A stretch of DNA of 64,000 bases from Streptomyces pyxinae (GCF_024756275.1 NZ_JANUGQ010000021.1:1-64000), one strand, 5' to 3'. Shown: positions 1 through 8,650, numbered from the stretch's first letter. Program-made: numbers and translations. Notes: a model not told the origin generated them from the sequence alone.

Positions 1-84
1 TTCCCGGGTTGCGAACAGTCGCACCGGTTGAACAGTTTCACTTCATTAATTGAAAAGTGTGCTTGTTCGCTAGAACCCGATAGG
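1..84 (+). other. 23S-5S rRNA spacer (partial)
   Basis: The sequence directly before the 5S gene is AT-richer than the rest of the window and carries no coding signal. Its position next to 5S and the usual 16S-23S-5S order indicate the internal spacer of an rRNA operon transcribed on the plus strand. The 23S gene itself lies outside the window. Confidence 0.75.
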
Positions 85-203
85 GTTTCGGTGGTCATAG
101 CGTTAGGGAAACGCCCGGTTACATTTCGAACCCGGAAGCTAAGCCTTTCAGCGCCGATGGTACTGCAGGGGGGACCCTGTGGGAGAGTAGGACGCCGCCG
201 AAC
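85..203 (+). rRNA. rrf: 5S ribosomal RNA
   Basis: The 119-nt segment starts GTTTCGGTGGTCATAGCG and ends GGACGCCGCCGAAC. The two ends pair to form helix I, and the internal CGAACCCGGAAG block is the conserved loop B/helix III region. Length and sequence match streptomycete 5S rRNA. It is the last gene of an rRNA operon and is followed at once by a strong terminator. Confidence 0.97.
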
Positions 204-211
204 AATCTTTC

Positions 212-259
212 AAGGACCTCTGGTCCCAGCGTGCAGCGCTGGGACCAGAGGTCCTTTTT
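212..259 (+). terminator. rRNA operon terminator
   Basis: A perfect 19-bp stem pairs 212-230 with 238-256 across a 7-nt loop and is followed by a run of T residues. It sits 9 nt after 5S, so it is an intrinsic terminator for the rRNA operon. Confidence 0.95.
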
Positions 260-341
260 GTTTTGTGCTTATCCCTCGAAGCGCGTCGATCCGCCGGCTG
301 CGCGAGAATGAATGCGTTACCCGAAGACAGGAGCTGTACCC

Positions 342-2255
342 ATGTCCACCTACTCCTCCGACGACCGTCCGGAGCGCGAACCGCGTCGTAGGGACGGTGG
401 CGGCGACCGGGGCGGCTTCCGTCGGGACGACCGGCGGGACGATCGCCGCGATGACCGTCGTGACGACCGGCGCGGTGAGCGCCGTGACGACCGTGGGGGC
501 TTCCGGCGGGACGACCGCGACCGTGACCGGGGCGGCGACCGTGACCGGGGCGGTTTCCGCCGCGATGACCGGCCCGCTTTCCGACGTGACGAGCGTCGGG
601 ACGACCGACCGTCGTTCCGGCGTGACGAGCGGCCTGGTTTCCGTCGGGACGACAACCGGGGTGACAACCGGGGCGGCGGCTTCCGCCGTGACGACCGCCG
701 GGATGATCGCCGCGACGACCGCCCGGCCTTCCGCCGTGACGACCGGCGTGACGAGCGCCGTGACGACCGGCCGGCTTTCCGCCGGGACGACCGTGACCGG
801 GATCGCGGTGGCTTCGGCCGCCGGGACGAGGGCCGGGGCGGTGGGTTCCGCCGCGATGATCGTCGTGACGACCGCCGGGATGACCGTCCGGCCTTCCGCC
901 GGGACGACAACCGGGGCGGCGGATACGAGCGCCGTGACGACCGTGGGGGCTTCCGTCGCGACGACCGGGACCGGGGCGGCGACCGTGACCGGGGTGGCTT
1001 CCGCCGTGACGAGCGTCGGGATGACCGCCCGTCGTTCCGGCGTGACGAGCGCCGTGACGACCGTCGGGACGAGCGGCCGGCCTTCCGGCGGGACGACGAC
1101 CGGCCGCGTGGTCCGCGTCGTGACGACGAGCGCGGTGGCTCGGGCGGGTTCCGTCGGGACGACCGTCGGGACGACCGCCCCGGTTTCCGTCGCGACGACC
1201 GGCGGGACGACCGCGGGGGCTTCCGGCGTGACGACCGGGACCGGGACCGTGACGGGGGTGGCTTCCGTCGCGACGACCGCCGCGACGACCGTGGGCCGCG
1301 TCGGGACGACCGGCGCGGTGGCGGCGGCTTCCGCCGGGACGACCGGCGTGATGACCGGCGGGACGACCGCCGGGGTGGCGGCTTCCGCCGGGACGGCAGG
1401 GACGAGAACCGGGGCGGCGGGTTCCGGCGGGACGACCGGGACCGGGAGCCGGTGAAGCGGCTGCCCATCCCGGAGGACGTCACCGGTGACGAGATCGACC
1501 AGGACGTGCGGCAGGACCTGATGTCGCTGCCCAAGACCCTGGCGGTCGACGTGGCCCGGAACCTGGTCATGGTCGCCCGGCTGATCGACGAGGACCCGGA
1601 GCAGGCGTACGGCTACTCGCGGGTGGCGCTGCGACTGGCGTCCCGGGTGGCGTCGGTGCGGGAGGCGGCCGGCTTCGCCGCGTACGCCAACCAGAAGTAC
1701 GCCGAGGCGCTGGCCGAGTTCCGGGCCGCCCGGCGGATGACCGGCAGCGTGGAGCTCTGGCCCGTGATGGCCGACTGCGAGCGCGGCCTCGGCCGTCCGG
1801 AGCGGGCCGTGACGATGGCCGGCGAGCCCGAGACGCACAAGCTGGACAAGGCCGGCCAGGTCGAGATGCGGCTGGTCGCGGCCGGGGCGCGGCGGGACAT
1901 GGGCCAGCTGGACGCGGCGATCGTGACCCTGCAGAGCCCGGAGCTGACCGCGCACTCGGTGCAGCCGTGGACCGCCCGGCTCCGGTACGCGTACGCCGAA
2001 GCCCTGCTGGCGGCCGGGCGCGAGGACGAGGCCCGTGAGTGGTTCGCCCGTGCCCTGGAGGCGGACAAGGACGGCTCCACCGACGCCTCCGACCGGCTGG
2101 CGGAGCTGGACGGGGTGGAGTTCCTGGACGTGGCCGACGAGGCCGGGGGCGAAGCGCCCGCGGAGGAGCGGGACGGCGAGTCGGTGAAGGACGAGCCGGT
2201 GAAGGGTGAGCCGACCGACGGGCCCGCCGACGGCGAGAGCGGCCGGCGGGACTGA
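342..2255 (+). CDS. Arg/Asp-repeat (mixed-charge) TPR protein
   Basis: 637 aa. The start is the ATG at 342, preceded by AGGAG (329-333) at 8 nt; an upstream ATG at 312 has no such site. Residues about 10-365 are almost only R, D, G, F and E, built from RRDDRRDD, GGFRRDD and RPAFRRD units, and must be a disordered mixed-charge region. Residues about 370-600 are helical with TPR-like pairs (YAEALAEFRAARR, EDEAREWFARALEAD), and the tail is acidic. Proteins with a short Arg/Asp tract before this TPR part occur in many actinomycetes; the function is unknown. Position after an rRNA operon and the Arg-rich tract suggest RNA or ribosome contact, which is inference. Tract length is probably unstable because the DNA is itself a tandem repeat. 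Confidence 0.9.
   Translation: MSTYSSDDRPEREPRRRDGGGDRGGFRRDDRRDDRRDDRRDDRRGERRDDRGGFRRDDRDRDRGGDRDRGGFRRDDRPAFRRDERRDDRPSFRRDERPGFRRDDNRGDNRGGGFRRDDRRDDRRDDRPAFRRDDRRDERRDDRPAFRRDDRDRDRGGFGRRDEGRGGGFRRDDRRDDRRDDRPAFRRDDNRGGGYERRDDRGGFRRDDRDRGGDRDRGGFRRDERRDDRPSFRRDERRDDRRDERPAFRRDDDRPRGPRRDDERGGSGGFRRDDRRDDRPGFRRDDRRDDRGGFRRDDRDRDRDGGGFRRDDRRDDRGPRRDDRRGGGGFRRDDRRDDRRDDRRGGGFRRDGRDENRGGGFRRDDRDREPVKRLPIPEDVTGDEIDQDVRQDLMSLPKTLAVDVARNLVMVARLIDEDPEQAYGYSRVALRLASRVASVREAAGFAAYANQKYAEALAEFRAARRMTGSVELWPVMADCERGLGRPERAVTMAGEPETHKLDKAGQVEMRLVAAGARRDMGQLDAAIVTLQSPELTAHSVQPWTARLRYAYAEALLAAGREDEAREWFARALEADKDGSTDASDRLAELDGVEFLDVADEAGGEAPAEERDGESVKDEPVKGEPTDGPADGESGRRD
400..1452 (+). repeat. Coding tandem repeats (RRDD-type units)
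   Basis: About 1 kb of degenerate repeats of CGNGACGACCG and TTCCGNCGNGACGAC underlies the Arg/Asp tract. Two further frames stay open over most of this stretch only because the repeat lacks stop codons, so they should not be read as genes. Confidence 0.9.
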
Positions 2256-2314
2256 TCCGGCGGGACTGACCCGCCGCCGGGCGGAGGCCCGGCGGCGATG
2301 TCCCAGAGCCAAGA

Positions 2315-2354
2315 GCAGAAGGGTGGCACCCCGGCCGGGGTGCCACCCTTCTGC
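2315..2354. terminator. Bidirectional terminator
   Basis: A perfect 40-nt palindrome (arms 2315-2334 and 2335-2354) lies between the convergent genes ending at 2255 and 2390. Such perfect hairpins between converging streptomycete genes are typical factor-independent terminators even without a long U tract. Confidence 0.9.
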
Positions 2355-2389
2355 CGTACCCGGGGTCGGCGGCCCGGCTCAGTCGACGG

Positions 2390-3673
2390 TCAGTCGATGG
2401 CCAGGCTGCGGAGCACCAGACCGGTGGCGGGCTTGGGGCCGAAGGAGGTCGACTTGCGCGGCATGGTGACGCCCTGCCGGGCCAGGTCGCGGACGACCTC
2501 CTCGCGCACCGGGTGCATCAGCACCGCGGTGGCGTCGTACCGCTCGGCCTGGGCGACGACCGCCTCGGTGTCATGGATGTAGGCGATGTGCTCGGGGGCG
2601 TCCGGGACCCGCCAGAGATGGTCCAGCAGGGTGGCGTGCAGAACGGTCGCGTCCAGGGTGCGCCAGGCCGCCGGGCGGTCGGCCGGCACGGTGCGGGCCA
2701 GCAGCTCCGGGGCCGGGCGGTCGATCAGGTGGAAGCGCCCGTCGCCGGCGAGCAGGAACGCGTTGCCGTGCCGGGCGGCGCCGGCCAGCGCGGACAGGGC
2801 GCTGGGCAGCCGGGCGTCCGGCAGCGTCCGTATCCGGAAGGCGCCGTCCAGCGCGGCGAGCGCCTTGGGCACCGGCAGCCGGTGCAGCAGCCGGTGGATG
2901 GCGCGGACCTGGAGCGGGTAGCGGGCCGTGTCGATCAGCAGCACCAGGCCGTACCCCCAGGGGCCGGGCGCCGGGTGCTCGTCGCGCAGCCGGAGGTAGG
3001 TGGCCCAGCGGTGGTGGCCGTCCGCGATCAGCGCCTGGTGCCGGGCGAGGTCCTGGGCGGTGGCCGCCAGCTCGGCCGGGTCGGTGATCGCCCAGAGCCG
3101 GTGACTGAAGCCGTCCTCGGTGGTGGTGGCGAGCAGCGGGGGCCGCTGGATGACACGTTCGATGACGGCGGTGGCCCCGGTGGCGCTGCCGTCGCCCCGG
3201 TACGTGAGAAGAAGCGGTTCCAGATTGGCGGCGGTGCCGCGCATCAGGCCGGCTCGGTCCGCCACCACGTGCGGCATGACGTCCTCGTGCGGGAGGACGA
3301 CCCCTTCCTCGGGCGCGGAGAGCTCCAGGGCGCCGATCAGCCCGCGCTGCAGGATGTCGCCGTTGCGCTGCTCGTACACGTACAGCGCGGGCTCGGCTTC
3401 CGGGGTGAGCACCCCGTCGGCGAGCCAGCCGCTGAGCGTCTCGGCGGCCAGCCGGTTGCGGGCGTCGGGCTCGGCGGCCTGCGGCAGGATCAGCCGGACG
3501 ATGTTGTGCGGGTCCAGGGACTCCAGGTGGTGCAGGCCGTCGGGCCGCACGACGACGTCGTACGGGGGTGAGGTCACCGCCGCGATACTGCCCACCCGTT
3601 CGGCGTCGTAGCGCAGTCCACGGAAAGGAATCACGTGCAGACCGTCGTTGGCCGCAGAACCTGTCGAGTCCAT
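2390..3673 (-). CDS. DUF1015 family protein
   Basis: 427 aa. The N-terminus (HVIPFRGLRYDAERVGSIAA..TSPPYDVV) and the internal ADGHHRWATYLRLR segment are hallmarks of the DUF1015 family, which has no settled biochemical role. It is soluble, with no signal peptide. There is no Shine-Dalgarno; TACGAT on the minus strand (3680-3685) lies 6 nt before the ATG, so a leaderless transcript is likely. It diverges from the HAD phosphatase gene and converges on the RD-repeat gene. Confidence 0.92.
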   Translation of the reverse strand: MDSTGSAANDGLHVIPFRGLRYDAERVGSIAAVTSPPYDVVVRPDGLHHLESLDPHNIVRLILPQAAEPDARNRLAAETLSGWLADGVLTPEAEPALYVYEQRNGDILQRGLIGALELSAPEEGVVLPHEDVMPHVVADRAGLMRGTAANLEPLLLTYRGDGSATGATAVIERVIQRPPLLATTTEDGFSHRLWAITDPAELAATAQDLARHQALIADGHHRWATYLRLRDEHPAPGPWGYGLVLLIDTARYPLQVRAIHRLLHRLPVPKALAALDGAFRIRTLPDARLPSALSALAGAARHGNAFLLAGDGRFHLIDRPAPELLARTVPADRPAAWRTLDATVLHATLLDHLWRVPDAPEHIAYIHDTEAVVAQAERYDATAVLMHPVREEVVRDLARQGVTMPRKSTSFGPKPATGLVLRSLAID

Positions 3674-3679
3674 CCCTGC

Positions 3680-3685
3680 ATCGTA
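3680..3685 (-). promoter_or_regulatory. -10 hexamer of DUF1015 gene (leaderless)
   Basis: TACGAT fits the HrdB-type TANNNT -10 consensus and ends 6 nt before the ATG at 3673, placing the transcription start at or next to the start codon. Confidence 0.5.
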
Positions 3686-3759
3686 TGTGTGATCGGGTAT
3701 GCGCGATGATCGGGGGCAGTCGGAAGCACACGGTGAGTAGCGTGCCGGGTGGGCACACG

Positions 3760-3819
3760 GTGAGTCACCCGCTGAGTCACCTGCTCAGTCACCCGCTGAC
3801 TCACCCGCTGAGTGAGGAG
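3760..3819 (+). repeat. 12-bp tandem repeat, five units
   Basis: Five contiguous imperfect 12-bp units (consensus CTGAGTCACCCG) run at 3760, 3772, 3784, 3796 and 3808. The last unit degenerates into the GAGGAG ribosome-binding site of the HAD gene, so the array forms the 5' leader right up to the start. Confidence 0.85.
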
Positions 3820-3826
3820 TACGGAT

Positions 3827-4864
3827 ATGGGGCAGCCGGCCAGGACGCGTCCGGGCACCAGCACGCAGGCACTGAGCGAGACGTACGACACGGCGCTGCT
3901 GGATCTGGACGGGGTGGTGTACGCGGGCGGTGAGGCCATCGAGCACGCCGTGGACTCGCTGGGCACGGCCCGCCGGGGCGGGATGCACCTGGCGTATGTC
4001 ACCAACAACGCGCTCCGGACTCCGGACGCGGTGGCCGCGCATCTCACCGAGCTGGGAGTGCCCGCCGAGGGCACCGATGTGATCACCTCGGCCCAGGCGG
4101 TGGCCCGGCTGATGGCCGACCAGCTGCCGGCGGGCGCCCGGGTGCTGGTGGTCGGCGGCGAGGGGCTGCGGGTGGCGCTCCGGGAGCGGGGGCTGGAGCC
4201 GGTGGAGTCGGCCGACGACGACCCGGTGGCCGTGGCGCAGGGGTACGGCGGCCCGGAGCTGGCCTGGGGGCGGTTCGCGGAGGCGGCGTACGCGGTGGCG
4301 CGCGGGCTGCCGTGGTTCGCCTCCAACACCGACCTGACCATCCCGAGCGCCCGGGGTATCGCGCCCGGGAACGGGGCGGCGGTGGAGGTGGTCCGGATCG
4401 CCACGGGCGCCGAGCCGCAGGTGGCCGGGAAGCCGCTGCCGCCGATGCACCGCGAGACGATCCTGCGCACCGGGGCGAAGAAGCCGCTGGTGGTGGGGGA
4501 CCGGCTGGACACCGACATCGAGGGCGCGGTCAACGGTGGGGTGGACTCGCTGCTGGTGCTGACCGGGGTGACCACCCCGGCGGAGCTGCTGGCCGCCCGG
4601 CCCGAGCACCGTCCCACCTATGTGGACGCGGATCTGCGCGGGCTGCTGACCGCCCAGCCGGAGGTCGGCGCGGCGGAGAAGGGCGACGGCGGACACGTCT
4701 GCGGGGGCTGGACCGCCTCGGTACGCGGCAAGGCGCTGGCCCTGGACGGTGACGGCGAGCGGCTGGACGGGCTGCGGGCGCTGTGCGCGGCGGCCTGGGA
4801 CCACGCGGGCGACGACTCCTGTGCCCTGGAGGCGGGGGAGGCGCTGGCCCGGCTGGGGTGGTGA
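3827..4864 (+). CDS. HAD-superfamily phosphatase, NagD-like
   Basis: 345 aa. Motif I is DLDGVVY (residues 26-32), motif II VTNNA, then a C2-type cap, and motif IV VVGDRLDTDIEGAVNGG. This order and length fit the NagD/PLP-phosphatase/4-nitrophenylphosphatase branch of HAD hydrolases (IIA), which dephosphorylate small metabolites; the substrate is not readable. The ATG at 3827 is chosen because GAGGAG lies 7 nt upstream; the GTG at 3812 would place that site inside the gene. The C-terminal 60 residues are an extra domain common in actinomycete homologues. Confidence 0.92.
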   Translation: MGQPARTRPGTSTQALSETYDTALLDLDGVVYAGGEAIEHAVDSLGTARRGGMHLAYVTNNALRTPDAVAAHLTELGVPAEGTDVITSAQAVARLMADQLPAGARVLVVGGEGLRVALRERGLEPVESADDDPVAVAQGYGGPELAWGRFAEAAYAVARGLPWFASNTDLTIPSARGIAPGNGAAVEVVRIATGAEPQVAGKPLPPMHRETILRTGAKKPLVVGDRLDTDIEGAVNGGVDSLLVLTGVTTPAELLAARPEHRPTYVDADLRGLLTAQPEVGAAEKGDGGHVCGGWTASVRGKALALDGDGERLDGLRALCAAAWDHAGDDSCALEAGEALARLGW

Positions 4865-5075
4865 GGCCCGGCCGACCGGGGCGGTGAGTCCCGGCCGGGA
4901 GCAGCGGGACGGCCGGGAGGGCAACGGGCTGTGCCGTCGTGCGGCCGGGGCCGACGGGGCCCGTGCCCGCCGCGCTCCGGAGCGGAGGGGGGAACCGGCG
5001 TCCCCGGCTCCGGCTCCGGCCGCCGTCCGGCCGCGACCGGGGCCCGGGAACCCCGGGCCGGGGGCGGAAAGCGCA

Positions 5076-5094
5076 GGGTAGGCTAGCCTAACCA
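5076..5094. promoter_or_regulatory. Iron box (DmdR/IdeR operator) with -10 element
   Basis: The core TAGGCTAGCCTA (5079-5090) is a perfect palindrome and, with flanking bases, fits the actinobacterial DtxR/IdeR/DmdR iron box (TTAGGTTAGGCTAACCTAA). TAGCCT (5084-5089) inside it is a plausible -10 hexamer ending 6 nt before the GTG at 5096. Fe2+-bound repressor would thus cover the -10 and the start codon region and shut the importer when iron is plentiful. Confidence 0.88.
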
Positions 5095-5095
5095 C

Positions 5096-6145
5096 GTGTT
5101 GGTCCAGAGTCCTCCCCGACAGAGCGCGGAGCCGAGGCCCGCCACCGTCCGGAAGCGCCAGACACTGCGCGCGGCCGGACTGCTGGCCGCCGTCGGTGTC
5201 CTGCTGCTGGTCTGCGTCGCGAGCATCGCGGTCGGCGCCAAGGCGATTCCGCTCGGTGAGGTGTGGCACGGCCTGTTCCATCCCACCGGCACCGGTGACG
5301 ATGTGATCGTCCGGGACGTCCGGGTGCCCCGCACCCTGATGGGGGTGCTGGTCGGCGTCGCGCTCGGCCTCTCCGGCGCGGTGATGCAGGCGCTCACCCG
5401 CAATCCGATGGCCGAACCCGGACTGCTCGGCGTCAACGCGGGCGCGTCCGCCGCCGTCGTCTCGGCCATCAGCTTCCTCGGGATCACCTCGCTGACCGGC
5501 TATGTCTGGTTCGCCTTCCTCGGTGCCGCCGTGGTCTCGGTGGTGGTCTATGTGCTGGGCGGCACCCGGGGCGCCAACCCGGTGCGGCTCGCGCTGGCCG
5601 GCACCGCGGCGACCTTCGCGCTCTACGGCTATGTCAACGCCGTACAGCTGCTGGACTCCGCCGCCCTGGACCGGCTGCGATTCTGGACCGTCGGCTCGCT
5701 GGCCGGCGCGGACCTGGAGACGGTCGGCAAGGTCTGGCCGTTCATCGCCGCCGGGGTCGTCCTCACCCTGCTGATCGCCCGGCCGCTCAACGCCATGGAG
5801 ATGGGCGACGACACCGCCCGGGCGCTGGGCGCGCACCTGACCCGCACCCGGGTGCTGGCGATGGTGGCGATCACCCTGCTGTGCGGGGCGGCCACCGCCG
5901 CCTGCGGGCCGATCGTGTTCGTCGGGCTGATGGTGCCGTATCTGGTCCGGACGCTGACCGGGCCCGATGTGCGCTGGATCCTGCCGTACGCGGCGGTCCT
6001 CGCCCCGGTCCTGCTGCTCGGCTCGGACGTGCTCGGCCGGGTGGTCGCCCGGCCCTCGGAACTCCAGGTCGGCATCGTGACGGCGCTCGTCGGCGGCCCC
6101 GTCTTCATCCACCTTGTCCGCCGCAAGAGGATGGCGCAGCTGTGA
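5096..6145 (+). CDS. Iron-siderophore ABC permease (FecCD family) 1
   Basis: 349 aa polytopic membrane protein of the BtuC/FecCD family; segments such as RVPRTLMGVLVGVALGLSGAVMQALTRNPMAEPGLLG and the terminal GGPVFIHLVRRKR are diagnostic. About nine to ten hydrophobic helices are visible. It forms half of the membrane channel with the next gene, whose GTG overlaps its stop. The GTG start at 5096 follows the iron box directly with no ribosome-binding site, so the message is probably leaderless and iron-repressed. An upstream substrate-binding lipoprotein gene, normal for such operons, is absent. Confidence 0.95.
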   Translation: MLVQSPPRQSAEPRPATVRKRQTLRAAGLLAAVGVLLLVCVASIAVGAKAIPLGEVWHGLFHPTGTGDDVIVRDVRVPRTLMGVLVGVALGLSGAVMQALTRNPMAEPGLLGVNAGASAAVVSAISFLGITSLTGYVWFAFLGAAVVSVVVYVLGGTRGANPVRLALAGTAATFALYGYVNAVQLLDSAALDRLRFWTVGSLAGADLETVGKVWPFIAAGVVLTLLIARPLNAMEMGDDTARALGAHLTRTRVLAMVAITLLCGAATAACGPIVFVGLMVPYLVRTLTGPDVRWILPYAAVLAPVLLLGSDVLGRVVARPSELQVGIVTALVGGPVFIHLVRRKRMAQL

Positions 6146-7227
6146 GCACCACGATCCGTACGGCACCCGCCGAGGGCGGCCGGGCACTGGCGAAGGGGGT
6201 CCGCGCGATACGCACCCCCGGCGGCCTCTCGGTCCGGGTGGAACCCCGGGCGGCGGCCGCCGGGGTACTGCTGACCCTGGTGACGCTCGCCGCCGGTGTC
6301 CTGCTCATCGGCAGCGGCGACTTCGACATCCCGCCGGACCAGGTCGTCGCCACCCTCCTCGGCCACGGCGACGCGGCCCAGGAGTTCATCGTCCACGACC
6401 TCCGGCTGCCCCGGGCGCTGGTGGCGGTCCTGGTCGGCGGCGCGCTGGGACTCGGCGGCGCCGTCTTCCAGTCGATCACCCGCAACCCGCTCGGCAGTCC
6501 CGATCTGATCGGTTTCGGCCCCGGCGCCACGGTCGGCGCGCTGACGGTGATCGTGCTGCTGCACGGCGACGCGGCGGCCACCTCGGCCGGCGCGGTCGCC
6601 GGGGGGCTGCTCACCGGGGCGCTCATCTATCTGCTGGCCTGGAAGCGCGGGGTGCACGGCTTCCGGCTGGTGCTCATCGGCATCGGCACCGCCGCCATGC
6701 TGACCGCGGTCATCCACTATCTGGTGACCAAGGCCGATCTGGTCGACGCGACCCGGGCCACGCTGTGGATGACCGGCTCGCTGGACGGCCGGGACTGGGC
6801 GCAGTTCTGGCCGCTGCTGATCGCCTCGGTCGTCCTCGTCCCGCTGATCCTGGCCTTCGGACGGCCGCTGCGGATGCTGGAGATGGGCGACGACGCCGCG
6901 TACGCGCTGGGGGTACGGGTGGAGCGGACCCGGAGCGTGCTGATGGTCGCGGCCGTGCTGCTGGTCTCCCTCGCCACCGCCGCCGCCGGGCCCATCGCCT
7001 TCGTCTCGCTCAGCGCCCCGCAGCTGGCCCGCCGGCTCACCCGGTCGCCCGGTCCCAATCTGGCCGCCGGGGCGCTGATGGGTGCCGCGCTGCTGCTGGT
7101 CGCGGACTGGACGGCCTCCAACGCCTTCGGCGAACGCCAGCTCCCGGTGGGCGTGGTGACCGGAGTGGTCGGCGGCGTCTATCTGCTCTGGCTGCTGGTC
7201 GCGGAGCGCCGGGCCGGACGGATCTGA
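6142..7227 (+). CDS. Iron-siderophore ABC permease (FecCD family) 2
   Basis: 361 aa, second FecCD-type permease (LRLPRALVAVLVGGALGLGGAVFQSITRNPLGSPDLIG; C-terminal GGVYLLWLLVAERR). The GTG at 6142 overlaps the previous stop (GTGA), indicating translational coupling and a permease heterodimer. The first 30 residues before the first helix are cytoplasmic. It shares the iron-box promoter and is followed, after about 220 nt of GC-rich non-coding repeat, by the ATPase. Confidence 0.95.
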   Translation: MSTTIRTAPAEGGRALAKGVRAIRTPGGLSVRVEPRAAAAGVLLTLVTLAAGVLLIGSGDFDIPPDQVVATLLGHGDAAQEFIVHDLRLPRALVAVLVGGALGLGGAVFQSITRNPLGSPDLIGFGPGATVGALTVIVLLHGDAAATSAGAVAGGLLTGALIYLLAWKRGVHGFRLVLIGIGTAAMLTAVIHYLVTKADLVDATRATLWMTGSLDGRDWAQFWPLLIASVVLVPLILAFGRPLRMLEMGDDAAYALGVRVERTRSVLMVAAVLLVSLATAAAGPIAFVSLSAPQLARRLTRSPGPNLAAGALMGAALLLVADWTASNAFGERQLPVGVVTGVVGGVYLLWLLVAERRAGRI

Positions 7228-7448
7228 GCCGGAGCCGAGCCGGTGCCGAGCCGGATCCGAGACGGACCCGAGCCGCCGCCCCGCCGACCCGTGGCCGGCG
7301 CCCCGGCCACCCGCCCGACCGCCCGACCGCCGGCCCCCGCGCCCGGTCCCGTACCACCCCCGTACGACCCACTCCCCGCCCGCCACACCCGCCCCACCGC
7401 TCGTACCACCCGCACGACCCGGAAATACCAGACTCCAGGAGTACGCCC

Positions 7449-8270
7449 ATGCAGCGCCTCAGTGCCGAGTCGGTGACCCTCGCCTATGAGCAGCGGGTCA
7501 TCGCGCGCGACCTGTCGGTGGAGATCCCCGACAACTCCTTCACGGTGATCGTCGGCCCCAACGCCTGTGGCAAGTCCACCCTGCTGCGGGCCCTCTCCCG
7601 GATGCTCAAGCCGACCGAGGGCCGGGTGCTGCTGGACGGGCAGACCATCCACTCCATGCCCGCCAAGAAGGTGGCCAGGACGCTCGGCCTGCTGCCCCAG
7701 TCGTCCATCGCGCCGGACGGCATCACCGTCGCCGACCTGGTGGCCCGGGGCCGCTACCCGCACCAGGGGCTGCTGCGCCAGTGGTCCCCGGAGGACGAGC
7801 GGATCGTCCAGGAGTCCATGGCGGCCACCGGCGTCGCGGAGCTGGGCGAGCGGTACGTGGACGAGCTCTCCGGCGGCCAGCGCCAGCGCGTCTGGATCGC
7901 CATGGCCCTGGCCCAGCAGACGCCGCTGCTGCTGCTGGACGAGCCGACCACCTTCCTGGACATCCAGCACCAGATCGATGTGCTGGACCTCTGCGCCGAA
8001 CTGCACGAGACCCAGGGCCGCACCCTGGTCGCCGTGCTGCACGACCTGAACCACGCGGCCCGGTACGCCACTCACCTCATCGCGGTGCGCGACGGGGAGA
8101 TCGTGGCCGAGGGCCCGCCGTCCGAGGTGGTCACCGCCGAGCTGGTGGAGAAGGTCTTCGGGCTGCGCTGCCAGGTCATCGACGACCCCGAGACCGGCAC
8201 CCCCCTGGTGGTCCCGGCCGCCCGCGCCGCCCGCCGCCCCCAGGAACCGGCCGCCGTCCAGCAGGTCTGA
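7449..8270 (+). CDS. Siderophore ABC transporter ATPase (FepC-like)
   Basis: 273 aa. Walker A GPNACGKST (36-44), ABC signature LSGGQRQR, Walker B LLLLDEPT and the H-loop VLHDLNHAAR are all present, in the FepC/FhuC arrangement. AGGAG at 7437-7441 sits 7 nt before the ATG, fixing the start. It powers the two permeases upstream. No binding protein gene follows; the convergent neighbour is unrelated. Expression probably depends on read-through from the iron-box promoter. Confidence 0.95.
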   Translation: MQRLSAESVTLAYEQRVIARDLSVEIPDNSFTVIVGPNACGKSTLLRALSRMLKPTEGRVLLDGQTIHSMPAKKVARTLGLLPQSSIAPDGITVADLVARGRYPHQGLLRQWSPEDERIVQESMAATGVAELGERYVDELSGGQRQRVWIAMALAQQTPLLLLDEPTTFLDIQHQIDVLDLCAELHETQGRTLVAVLHDLNHAARYATHLIAVRDGEIVAEGPPSEVVTAELVEKVFGLRCQVIDDPETGTPLVVPAARAARRPQEPAAVQQV

Positions 8271-8294
8271 GCCCCGCCGGACCGAGGACCGGCC

Positions 8295-8642
8295 CTACAG
8301 CAGGGAGCGCAGGCGCAGCAGGTCGCGGAACCCCGCCTCCAGCCGGACCCGGCCGGCGGCCCAGGCCCGGGCGAAGTCCAGCTCGCCGGCGACCAGCGCC
8401 ACCAGGTCGTCCCCGGTCATCGCCAGCCGCAGCTGCGCCTTCTGCCGGGGCGGGCCGGCCAGCCGGTCCTCCACCACGATCCGGCCGTTCTCCAGCCGGC
8501 CGGTGAAGGTGGTGTCCAGGTCCCGCAGATGGCAGCTGAGCGTCCGGTCCAGGGCGGTGGCGCCCCGGACCGGGCCGTCCGCCCCGGCCAGCCTGTCGCT
8601 CAGCCGGGCGAGCGCCGCCCGGCACTCCTCGATCGTCGCCAT
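8295..8642 (-). CDS. SCP2 sterol-binding domain protein
   Basis: 115 aa, the length of a single SCP2 domain. The pattern TFTGRLENGRIVVEDR..KAQLRLAMTGDDLVALVAGELDFARAWAAGRVRLEAGFRDLLRLRSLL is typical of the small actinobacterial SCP2 proteins; these bind lipids, ligand unknown. The ATG at 8642 is 8 nt from TACGGT (8651-8656, minus strand), so it looks leaderless. It shares a 53-bp divergent promoter region with the gene at 8696. Longer readings upstream would run through the divergent gene and are rejected. Confidence 0.88.
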   Translation of the reverse strand: MATIEECRAALARLSDRLAGADGPVRGATALDRTLSCHLRDLDTTFTGRLENGRIVVEDRLAGPPRQKAQLRLAMTGDDLVALVAGELDFARAWAAGRVRLEAGFRDLLRLRSLL

Positions 8643-8650
8643 GGCGACCG

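Noticed and set aside
210..2312. Long minus-strand and alternative plus-strand frames across the RD-repeat gene
   Set aside because: They arise because the repeat lacks stop codons in several frames; they lack ribosome-binding sites and include the rRNA terminator. The frame at 342 alone has AGGAG and a normal globular C-terminus.
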